From assembly GCA_037178855.1 (NCBI GenBank), contig JASJZC010000003.1, forward strand, positions 186,001-250,000: a stretch of 64,000 nucleotides of DNA, written 5' to 3'. Made by a program: the position numbers and the translations under genes. Positions 44,916 to 55,404 of the stretch are shown here, in pieces. The first letter of the stretch is position 1, and the number at the start of each line of letters is the position of its first letter. This stretch comes from Oscheius sp. JU75 (taxonomy: Eukaryota; Nematoda; Chromadorea; Rhabditida; Rhabditidae). The notes under the pieces were generated by a model, which saw only the letters and a list, made by a program, of their open reading frames with translations, made no database searches and had not been told where the DNA came from.

Positions 44916-46669
44916 GTATAGGAACAGAGAGACAGAAAAACAGAGAGAAGTAGTGGAAAAGTTACACGTAGGTAACAGTAAAAGGACAGTTGAGAGACGA
45001 GAGAACCGGTCTCCCAGCTAGGTAGAGGGTATTTTTAGGGAGTCAGTGACGGATGGCCTCTGATGGGAGTCAGTTCTCTGCCATCCTTATTTTTCTCTCA
45101 CCCCCACCTAGTATCAAATGCAATTGGTTAAAATCTGTTTCCCGAGGAAGGCGAGTACAAAATAAGGGTGCGAAAGCATGGGTGGCTCACTTGGCTCCTT
45201 TAGAATCCCCAGAGAGAAATGGAGCGAGTTCAGAGTTAAAGAAACGTGAAAAATTGGCCCATAGACCACCCCAAGAGTGATTTTTTATTAGAAAGGAGTG
45301 CAAAATTTGAATTTCTTGCATGGAGTAGGTGGCCGCACAGATTGGAACGGTTAGTAGGGTTCATAAGACCGCAGGCTGCACAGCTGGTTAACCCTGGGTA
45401 TAAATTCGTGGTCTCCGGTTCGTTATGGGCTAGAAAAACATCGGTCAACAGATGGGGATCCCATATCCATGGGAGAGAGAGTATGAGGGTAATGGAAGTC
45501 AAGTGAACTTGGTGAGCAGAGACCATTGAGTAAAGTATCTGCCTCTCTTTCTTTTTTTGTCCCTCTATCTCCCTGTCTCTCTGTCTCTGTCTATCTGACT
45601 CTCTATTTCTTTATTTCTCTGTTTTTCTGTCTCAGGATTCACCACTCTCGTACTACCTCCCTGAAAGCAAGAGACTAAAATCTGAGCTCCGCAACCCATA
45701 AATCGAGAAGCGCAGGCCAAGCACATGTTGCGGCGGCTGAAACAACACGACACGTGAGCTCCCGAATTGACGGACCGGCTCATTTTAAGCAGTTAAGCCT
45801 ATTTAACTGTTGTTTTTTCGGGAGCAAGAGGGCAAGAGAGCGGTTTTGAATCATGAATTGAGAATATATGGCAGTTTTAAGAAAGAGAGCTTGTTTCCTC
45901 GGCGGAGGAGACAGCTGGGCCCTGCGACGGCTAAAAAACGACTGGCTGACATTGGGGGACACCTGTGAAAGCTCGAGAAGGTCAGAGATAAAGATAATTT
46001 GAACCGAGCGGTCAGTGAAAAAGTGGCCATTTGGCTAGACCGTATGGGATTCGGGAAATTTTGGTGGCAAGAAATGTTCAGACAGTCACGATTCAAAATA
46101 ATAACAAAGGACAGGAGGACTGAAGAAGATAAACATATGGTTTGGCAATCTATTGCACTTTTGGTGTAAGCGTAAACAACGATGACGATTGTGGAAGAGT
46201 GACTGGAATAGGTTGAGAAGATAGAGACAGAATGAGAATCCAGCAGTCAAGAGTCAAGTGCACTGAAAACTTTTGCTCTCCTAATTTGCAGCGAAGGACA
46301 TTTCATTTGGGGGGGGGGGCGAAAGGATAATGGATGCCCCGAGGAAAAGCGACAGCATTTTGCTAATTGCTATGATTGACGCCTCTCGTGGTCGTAGACG
46401 AGGGCCGGTGACAAGCTTGCTGGCCTATACAAAGAACAAAATGATAGGAGGCGGAGAAACAGGACAGGGGAGAGAGAGGAGATGCCGCCCGAGGTGAAAA
46501 TAAGCCTCCGGAATGTAAAGTCTAGTCACAGAACGCGGCTCAAATAATACCTTTCAGGGCTTCGCATAATCCACCATTAACGAACCGCTATTCATATCGT
46601 GTCATAGGCGAAGAGGACACATGAATGCGGAATTTGAACTGTTGACGGAGTGGACAAGACCAGAAGTAT

Positions 46670-46830
46670 TGTAAATTCGGTTGGAGCTTATGCGTCACGA
46701 AGGGTTATGGGTTCGATCCCCGTCGGAAACAAAAGTCGTATTTTTGGTATTCTGGGGGTTTCTGAGTTTGATGAACACGATCCTGATATTAGTATTTCTC
46801 CAAAATGTTTTAACTTGTAAATAGATTGAC
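46670..46830 (+). repeat. tRNA-derived SINE copy
   Basis: gcgtcacgaagggttatg, ggttcgatccccgtcgg, aaacaaaagtcg, then tgatgaacacgatcctgata and ccaaaatgttttaact. Head box B and tail are well preserved. Confidence 0.7.
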
Positions 46831-47454
46831 CTACCGAGCATCTTTCTAGCCTGGCTTTTTGTCCGCACTGGGCTAATTTTTAGGGTCACGAGACTCTTAT
46901 GCAAAGCTCTTTAAGCCTTCTCTGCTGGAACTTATTGGGAACAAGTAGCCGGTAGGATTCGCAGATGCAAATGACCAAACTCCACTCTCTTCCTCTCTCA
47001 AACAGGAAGTTGACCACAAAAACTATGAGGGCACGGGACCGTAATTCGATTTTCCGAAGGGGAGAGAGAGAGTATTATGCGGAAGCGTCTCTCCCAGATA
47101 GAAAAACTGATTTCCTGGGCGCAGTCGGGAGGACCACCTTGGTCCTCATCTCTCCTGCCAGTCGTTGCGCTAGAACAAATAGACAGACAGCTTGATCCCA
47201 GGGAAAAAGAAGACGGAGCTGGTCACATTATTTGGGACTGATGACTACTGAGCATGGGATCTCATTTTCGGAATATGTCAAAGCTGACAGGAAGAGACAA
47301 ATTTGCAGCCGGTGCGAGGAAAGTTGAATAATTTAGTGTTATCCAGCGAATACTTTCAATGGGGACCTTTTCCAGCGAGCTCGTCCGTCTGGCCGGATAT
47401 AAACCTGAATTTTCAATTCTCTCGACTTGCTCCTGTAATAGTTTCTTTCTCTTG

Positions 47455-47560
47455 ACGATGATTCCATCTATCGTATTCTCTTCTCCCCACTTTCCCTTGG
47501 AAAGAGCCCATTTACAGAAAATGTTCATTCTCGGACAGTTAATACTTCCAACGCTAATAG
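47455..47560 (+). repeat. truncated copy of the 50.4-kb gene's 5' region
   Basis: cttggaaagagcccatttac, agaaaATGTTCATTCTCGGA and cagtt match 50320-50397 (cttggaaagagcccattttc and the same start codon region). The copy encodes only MFILGQL before diverging. It includes the presumed trans-splice acceptor, altered here from ttttcag to tttacag. Confidence 0.75.
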
Positions 47561-47664
47561 GTTCCCATTTTCTCGTTTTCATCACTTTTTAGTCACTCAC
47601 GCTGAGGAGATCCTTTCTATTTCAGCAATTCAAGTGTTTGCTTTCAGACTATGACTCCTAAGCT

Positions 47665-48041
47665 ATGCTTCTCATGCTCGTTTTGGCATGCCTTTGTGAA
47701 AACGACCCCAACTCTCTGGAAGCCGCCCTGGATCAGAAGGATTCTTTTCTGTTTGAAAAGATCAGACTAGAAATTGGTTTCTCTATTCAATCTTTCCAGC
47801 TTTTCGTCCCTATCAGAATCATCTGCTACAAAAGAGGTGGCAAGACAATGTTCTATGGGAGTGGGAACAAGCAAAGTAGGTCTCAAACGCAAACTCACTG
47901 TTTTCGTTAGGTATTCGTGACTTCTATGTCTTTGCCAACTTGTTCAGCAGCTACACTTGGAGAGACGCTAAGAGCTACCATCTTGGCTGCGCTGGAAATA
48001 TTACCTTCTTTCACAACAATGGAATTGCAATGTTACTTTGA
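47665..48041 (+). CDS. small secreted protein
   Basis: Two exons, 47665-47875 and 47911-48041, joined in phase 1; 113 residues. The N-terminus MLLMLVLACLCENDPNSLE looks like a signal peptide. Then come DQKDSFLFEKIRLEIGF, VPIRIICYKRGGKTMFYG and, after the intron, DFYVFANLFSSYTWRDA with GCAGNITFFHNNGIAMLL at the end. NIT is a potential N-glycosylation site. A competing ATG upstream (47651) opens only a 39-codon frame. It lies just downstream of the duplicated 5' region at 47.5 kb, which may serve as its promoter. No known family; it may be distantly related to the protein at 63.1 kb. Confidence 0.45.
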
Positions 48042-48439
48042 AGATGCTCAAGAAACAATGTATTTCTGTGAACCTTAACTGCAAGTGATGAATACTTTGA
48101 CATGGGTCGCTCTGTTTCTACCTCTTTTCTTCAACTGTCTTTCTATCTCTCTGTCTCTGTGTCACTCTGTCACTCTCTCTATCTTCGAACGTACCTCCGT
48201 CAAAGTCGTGGGGAAGGAGAAGGGTCAGTCCTTACTGGTTTAATGAGGGCACAGAGAACGCCATCAGACGGGACGGGAGTAGTCGCCCAGACGGAGAGAC
48301 AGCGAACGAGTACGGGACTTTCATATTGCGACAGGGTTGACGGCCGCCAGATGACTCGGGTTGGGCAGCATGGACGTGTACTGTGCCGGATGGGGAAGAG
48401 TGGTGAAAGGAAGAGACTGGGATGGCAGGATAAGTCAAG

Positions 48440-48605
48440 AATATGATGACAAACAGTGAGACCGAGGGTTGTTGGTTCGATCCCTGTCGGAAACAAAATA
48501 TGTTATTTTTGATAAATCAGGGTTTTCGGGGTCGCTGAACACGATTCTGGTGTTAGTTTTTTTCTCCAAAACACTTTAATTTGTCAGTACAACGTGTTGC
48601 CTAGC
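48440..48605 (+). repeat. tRNA-derived SINE copy
   Basis: gaccgagggttgttggttcg, atccctgtcggaaacaaaa, then gggtcgctgaacacgattct and ggtgttagtttttttctcc. This is one of the best-preserved tails. No gene is supported in 48606-50373. Confidence 0.75.
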
Positions 48606-50373
48606 CTATTTTTTTTTTGGAAACCTCTTCTCTCTGGAAACTACACAGAGACGGAGTGACTGATTCTTTGGACTCTCATGTTCGTTCTCTGTCCTCGAGA
48701 GCCATGTTTAGTAGTCTACTACCACTCGTGTTGCTGTTGTGTCACCGCGCTCCCAGAATACTGCTCCCACGAGGGCACCCACACAATGTTGCAAAATGTG
48801 TTGCACTTTCCAGTCTTTGCTGAATCCTTGAAGATTACTGTACCAGTCTCCCACTTTCTGTCCCCATATGCTTACTGATCTCTTTCCCTACTAAACAGGT
48901 GACGCGAAATTCGATTACGGCCCTGAATTAGCTACATCACAAAATTGCTCTAATGCTCGTCTAATCGTACTTTTTCTGCCCTGCCGAGCTTTACTTTTCT
49001 GATTTTTGGTCTAAGAGCATCCCTGGACAATGACCTCATTGCCCATCTTCCCTCTGACGTTCAAATACTATTTCGATTCAATTAGTCCCTGATGTTAAAT
49101 TGCATAAAAGTGTCGAGGAACAACATTCTGCTCAATGGTCAGACGCCCCCCTTGGGCTATTGTTGTCACTGGTCCAGTTTGTTTGTCATTCCCCCGTTTC
49201 TGTTCGTCCTTGATCTAGCTGAACTGTGGCTCGACTATCTTACTCGATTAGCCGGTAGATTACGAATCAGTCTGTTTTTCACGCCTTTTGGCTCTGTCTC
49301 TGTCTCTTTTATCTCTGTCCCGCCGTCTCTTTGTTCACTGTCAACAGTCAGCTATATATTTCTCCAACCAACAAAGGGATCATTAAAGTACGCCGGATAT
49401 TGCATGGCAGAAACTATGAAAAACAATCAAGAAGGTGAGGGGGCGCGAACACGCATTTGCTTCCTCCACTTAGTCATACACCCATCCGTATAAAACTAAA
49501 ACGACCGAGTTTATCAACGTCTCACACCATGTTCATAACTGACGTCATACTTGAGTATCGATACTACTGAGCCAGTTGTTTTAAAATAATGGTCAAGCTA
49601 GATCACGACAGAGTCAGTCCAACAAGCAGAGAACAGTGTAAGGAAGCTATAGAAAAAATTTCGACCCAATTTCTCTGATGGCTCCCGTGAAAAATCCAAA
49701 AATTCATCAAACTGCTGTCCCTTGGCTACTGTAGGTTTTACTGCCTGAACAAGAGCTTCAAATCTTTACCCGTGGCAGCTGTGGAAACATTTATCCTCTC
49801 TACCTCACTTTTCAGTGAAAAAGTAAATTCCCCCACCCTCGTATCACAGACACTCACCGAGAAAAGTTTTTCTTAATACTCTTAGCTGCATTTCACTGAA
49901 TATCCGGTTGATTATAGGTCATTGCGACCATTGAACCATTATCTCGGTCTCTCTGTTCCTCTGCCTAATCGTTCTAGGAACCCAGTTGCCTGAAGTCTAC
50001 GATAACAAGACCCACCACCATCATCTTGTCAAGTGCTTTATAGCTTCCGGAGAGTCAAATTTCCTCATGTGTTGCTCCGTTTTGCCTCTTTTGTTTCCCC
50101 CAGGTCCACCCGACATCACACGCTTACTCTCTTGAAACATAAATTACGTACACCTAATTAGGGGGATTGTTTCCCAACGTCTCGCTCACAATTATAACGA
50201 TCCATAGTTTGTTTTGTCCATTTTGTCGTCAAGTCTTGTCTCTGTTCGAAAAAGGTGTCTGAATACTAATGAGATCTCTGGGGCCTATAAATACTGTGTG
50301 GAACCTTGACGATGACTCCAATATCGTCTTCTCTTCTCCCCCACTTCCCTTGGAAAGAGCCCATTTTCAGAAA

Positions 50374-51032
50374 ATGTTCATTCTCGGACAGTTGGCTCTG
50401 CTGGCTCTGGCATATTCACAGGATACTCAGGTCGAAGACGGTCCGGTGAAGAGTAACATTCTGTACCCGAACGGCCTCTGGAAATGGCAGGTGACACCGG
50501 AGTCGAACTTTCAAAACTGCCTGGACGCTTGTGAACACCCTCCTCCGTCTCTGGGAAAGGAAAAATGCATCAATGGATGTGTTAAGAAGCTCTGTGTTGA
50601 GAATAAGGACAAGCCGAAGCCGATGAACTGCCCGGAAAACATTCTTCTGCCGCCGTGGGAACGGGGTTTGTCTCTGTCTCCCTGTCTTTCTGTCTTTCAC
50701 TCTACCTGCCATTCTATCTACCCTATTTTTGAATTCCAGACTCCATACCGATTCCTCTCCAGAAGAAATGGTTTGATCGCCGTAACTATTTCGTTCCGGA
50801 CCTGGACAAGGAGCTGAGCAACTGTCTCACAAAAGCCTGCAAGGCTCCCGAGCCCACCTGTACCGTTGAACAGTGCCAAGCTGGCTGTTATGGAACCTAC
50901 TGCTTCAAGGATGCCCGTCCGGCTGCCTGTCCCGATGCCAGCCTTCTCTGGTACCTGAGCTCGACGTTCCAGAAGTATCCCTGTGATTGGCCCAAGACTT
51001 CATTGATCGAGAACGCCGATCTCTGGCTGTGA
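50374..51032 (+). CDS. secreted Cys-rich protein
   Basis: Two exons, 50374-50665 and 50740-51032, joined in phase 1; 194 residues. A signal peptide MFILGQLALLALAYS is followed by a mature protein with about 14 cysteines in regular spacing: NCLDAC, CINGCVKKLC, then CLTKACKAPEPTC, EQCQAGCYGTYC and KYPCDW. No catalytic domain is seen; an extracellular disulphide-rich role is inferred. The start is fixed by attttcag three bases before the ATG. AATAAA follows the stop by eight bases. The promoter and first codons exist as a second, truncated copy at 47.5 kb. It is a good coding gene by codon use, but the family is not recognised. Confidence 0.8.
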
Positions 51033-51230
51033 TATCGAGCAATAAAGTCAGCTTTCTGTTCTTTTGACCCCATGCAAAAACCGGTTTCTCCTCTTGTTTA
51101 CTCCCTATCAGTCTCTGTCCAGCTGACCACGTACCCATGCTCGCCCGAATGCCATGTCAGAAGCCATAAAGATAAGAATTGACTCTAATCCCCCAACACA
51201 GTAGTCCCAAAGCGGCTTAACTGTTGAAAA

Positions 51231-53475
51231 ATGTCCTCGTATCACTACCTATTCCCCGACGTGATGCGCATGAGCGCTGAGTTCAACAGTCCCTCGGCGG
51301 TTTATGAGCCTGGAAGTGAGGTCACAGGGACCATTGTCTTCGAGTGTGATCGACAGCTACCTGTGAGTTTTTCAGCTTCCGTTTACCTGAAATTTAAGGC
51401 CAAATTCATTACGGTTACGGCCGAAGGTATTGCCTTTAACTCATTTATGAGAATTGATGTTTCGACTAGAGGTGGAGGGTGAGTCTCTCTCTGTATCGCT
51501 GTTTCTTAGTAGCTCTGTAGCTTTGTCTCTCTTTCTCCCTGCCTCTTTGTCTCTCTACCTCACATTTCAGTGTCTCTGGAGCTACCATGAACTATCTGAA
51601 ACAGTCTCAAGCTCTCTGGATAGCTAATGAACAGAGCAGTGACAGCTATCTGGGCAAGGGAACCCATCGCTTTCCCTTCTCCTTCCAGCTTCCAGTTCAT
51701 TGTCCTCCCAGTTTTGAAGGTGAGTACAAGAACCATAGATGATCCTTCCCTCTCTAAACAGTTTCCACTCCGTCACACACACCGGCAGCCATAATACCTC
51801 GCTCAAATACACAAATTCCCCCCTACAGCCCGGCATCGTTCTCTTTCGTCGGCAGGCGCCGCGTGACCACCGCGGGCCCAAACTAGAACCGTGCCGTTTT
51901 TCCTGGCAACATACTTTCGCTTTCTCTACAAAACCATGGAAGCTATTGGCAGCTTTCATGATCCAATAACAAGGTTTTTCCAGAAACAATCCCCATTCAC
52001 TCATGCTTATCTGTCCGCATTTCCCGCCATTTTTGGACAGCGTTCGACGTCGTGTCCATAAAGCTTTGTTTCAGCTATGAGCGGTGCACTTCGCTACCAA
52101 CTACGAGTAGAAGCAGATGGACAGCTGATTCCGAACAAGATTCCTTTCACAGGTAAGCCATGGGTCACAGTATCTGTCTCTGTCAAAATAGGATTTTGAC
52201 CAGTTTGTCTTTGATCTCTCACTGATCTGTCACTCTCTCTGTATTCGTTTGATCTTCCAAGGGAGGCTAGTCTTATGGGTAAAAGTTAGGGGATAGACAT
52301 GACGACAAAGTGGCTATTTCTAGTTAGAACTCAGGCTGACTCATCTATGTTCAATGGTAACTCAAGACAACTCTATATGCTCTTACATAAAAATCTTACA
52401 GATCTTTGTACTCTCATTTCATTTTCAGTCAATCCACGAGCCGATCTCAACCAGATGCCACAAGCCTTACTCCCAATCACAATAGACAAGACGAAGGAAA
52501 TCAAGTCTGGTATAACTAGACACAAAGGAGAGGTCATTCTCAAGGTTTGACTACCTTTTGTTGTCCAAAAATCAACCGATTGCAGGGTCAGATCCCGAAG
52601 TCCGGCTTCGTGCCAGGTGAAGAGATCACAGTCGATCTGCATGTCAAAAATAATTCGAACGAGAAATTCACTAAGGCTGAACTGAAATTATACCAAAGGG
52701 TTCTTCTAAGGGGAGCCATTGATATCACTTCAATGCCTTCCAGCGCTTCCGCGAATATGATTCAGCATTTGGCGGACGAATCGCAGGAAATAAGAAAAGT
52801 TGCCAAGTCTGCAGAGGTGAGGGAAAGATAGAGAGGCAGAGAGAAAGAGAGAGAGAGACAAATAGAGAGAGACAAAGAGAGACAGAGCGAAGAGACAGTT
52901 TCCTTTGATTTTTCTTCGCAGCTAGTCCAAATCGCCAAAAACTCCCTTACCACCTTACGACTCTGCCTCCGAATCCCGGCTGTGGCTCAAAGTTTTGACT
53001 CATGTGCCATCATCAAGCTTGAATACTTTTTGAAGGTTGATAAGAGATTCACGCATCAACAAAAAGCTTCAGATCAAGCTAAAACACGGCTCAAAGCTTC
53101 ACCCTTCTATCAAGGTAGACGCCCCTATTATAATAGGCACTATTCCGATCATACAAGGTGGAATTCATCCACCTGTAGAAGTCGACGATCTCATAGATTT
53201 CTCAGCTCCTCCGGCTTATTCAGAAGCTCCTGGGTGTGAGTTTTGTGGTTTTCTGACTTTCTTTCGGTCTCTGTATTTCTTTATCTTACTCAAAGTTCCA
53301 GGTTCCACTTCGGTCTTGTCCTATCAAGAGAGTGTCTTTGGTAGGCACGGAACCACAAAAGAAACCACTAATCTTGAAGTAAGAGATATTTCTTCAAACA
53401 TTTCGAGTATTTCAGCCGTTTGCCCCTAGGTACCCCTTCTACGACCTGCCTGCAAAAGAAGAGTTCACTTGCTGA
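51231..53475 (+). CDS. arrestin-domain-containing protein (alpha-arrestin)
   Basis: Nine exons: 51231-51478, 51571-51719, 52075-52152, 52429-52544, 52586-52816, 52922-53035, 53073-53235, 53302-53378, 53416-53475; 411 residues, usual for ARRDC proteins. The N-terminal arrestin half has VYEPGSEVTGTIVFEC and VYLKFKAK, with GTHRFPFSFQLPVHCPPSFE and LRYQLRVEAD as the conserved lipid-arrestin blocks. The C-terminal half begins GQIPKSGFVPGEEITVDL (a family hallmark: G-x-G-x-x-PGE) and includes IIGTIPI. A PPAY motif (PPxY) near residue 350 would bind WW domains of Nedd4-type ubiquitin ligases, fitting the known adaptor role in receptor and transporter ubiquitination. All phases close. Introns contain degenerate gagacagag tracts. 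Confidence 0.92.
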
Positions 53476-53713
53476 CAGTAATTCATAACAGTTTATTGCT
53501 AAAAGGGATTAAAGCTCTGCTCTCAACAAAAAGACAATAAATATATCCCTACACTGAAACCGGAAAACGCGGCGGGGTTGGATTTGGCTGGAAGACGTAG
53601 GGGGCAACGAGGGCAGAAAAGGAAAGAAGACCATGGACCCATAATCGCGGAAAAGGGGGACAAAGTGAACATAATGGACTAGAAAGAAACGACTTTTTTC
53701 TCCCAAAAAAATA

Positions 53714-55404
53714 TCACAGAAAACGGGCAGAAGGAAGGATATGGAGAACAGGATGACGGTCATGTCTGTCGGGATGAGGAGAGGACAGGGAGTGAGAGGT
53801 GGAGACCCGCAAAAGAACCCAAGAGAGATGTGTGTGGAAGAGACGAGCGAGACTATTTTGGCAATTGGGGCACCTTGTCCGCGAAGACGTCGTCCTGTAT
53901 TTGGAGCTTTTGACAGAACTGTAAAATGGACAAACCTTTCCCATGTTGGCTCGGGAGGAGGCAAAGGCTGCTTCGATGACCGACTCGTTGGTACCGATCC
54001 GGAGGGCACGATCGACGCCAAACGGCTTCAGATGGTAGATGAGGTACTCGAGCGCGTACATCAGATTCGCATTGACGTAGTGGAAAGAGATAGCGTAATC
54101 TGGAAATGGTTCATGGTCATGGATTGCAGGTCTCTCAGCCTCTGTCTCTCAGTCTCGCAGACTCTCAGTATCTCAGTCTCTCTCCCTTTCTCTGTATGTC
54201 TTCTCCTTACCTGAGCAACATCCCGGCCCCTGATCCATAGGATAGTAGGTATACTGCCAGAACCAGAAGGACGGATCCACATGTCCTGGGGCGAGATGAT
54301 GTTCCGGCACAAAGGGCAGCATTCGGTGATGTCCGTCTCCGTCTCTCGAATCGCCGGCCCGGACTCCAACCTTCTCCAGACACTTGCCCATCTCCGCGTC
54401 CTCGGCTCCACTGTGATGCGCCTTGCACTTCTTGTCATCCGGCAGTCCGTCCACCACAAATCGCTTCAAAGCCTCTCGACTCAGCACGTAGCCGGCTCCT
54501 CCACTCATGTAGCCCTGTTTGGTGAAGGGTTTGAACTTCATTCCGAACCAGACGGGCTCGTCCGGCGAATGAGCCAACAGCATGTAGCGCAGATTCTCCA
54601 GCACGACGTAGGTATCGTCGTCAGCTTTCAGGAACCAGTCGTATTCGTTCTACAGGTCAAAAATGAGAACAACTAAGGAATTATCTCACCAAATAGTGGT
54701 CGTGGACGTACTTGTAGGCTCCTTTGGTCTTTGCCCACAGCCAGTCGCGTCCCTCGGAGATGTTCAGATTGACGGCCGGCAGATCGGGATCGTCCTCGGA
54801 CGACATGAAGAGCCACTTGTTGCACCTCTTGGCCCATGTAGCTTTAACGTGTCTGGCCCTCTTCTCGTGATTCTGCTTGCCGGTCAAAATCCAGCAGAAG
54901 ACGCGAACTTTGCTCGAAATCACGTCGGCTACCTCGCGTTCACCTGGATTTGATGATTGAGAAGTGGAAAAATAGTAAAGTACCTGCATGATGATGTCCT
55001 GAGGTCTCGTTGAGATGAAACTCGACAGCGTCGCGGGGAGCGTGACTGTCATCGACTTCGTCATCACCGTGAGCATCATGGTGCTCCGCATGTTGGTGTC
55101 GTTCGCCTCGTAGAATATAGCCAGTGTCAAAGGTTGTCTGGAGGTTATGATTTGGGCTGGCAGAGAGACGGAGAAACAAAAAGAGACAGTGAGAGACAGG
55201 GAGACAGCGATACAGAGTGGTAGAGAAACAAAGAGACAGAGAGTCAGAAAGACAGAGAGATAAAAAGACAGAGTGACTAACAGAAACAGAAAAACAGAGA
55301 CAGATACTTACCACTCCCGGCGAAGAGATGAGGGACAACGAGAGGCCGAGCAGCACTCCAAGCGCCACGTAGAGTATGGGCGATGCACGGGGCCAGGCTG
55401 CCAT
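53714..55404 (-). CDS. c1galt1: core 1 beta-1,3-galactosyltransferase (C1GALT1-like)
   Basis: Five exons: 55404-55312, 55137-54984, 54943-54690, 54649-54211, 54099-53714; 441 residues. Type II topology: a short N-terminus, one membrane anchor ([18 protein letters not shown]) and a His/Asp-rich stem. The GT31 domain has [51 protein letters not shown] (DDD metal/UDP-Gal site), and [30 protein letters not shown] and [20 protein letters not shown] complete the family pattern. The known reaction adds Gal to GalNAc-Ser/Thr in the Golgi to form the T antigen. The last 60 residues after GKVC are unlike the family and may be intron or variant tail; an unseen exon could replace them. The start MAAWPR is chosen because atttcag precedes it by eight bases. 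Confidence 0.93.

Noticed and set aside
53741-54214. 157-codon plus-strand frame
   Set aside because: Antisense of the galactosyltransferase last exon and intron.
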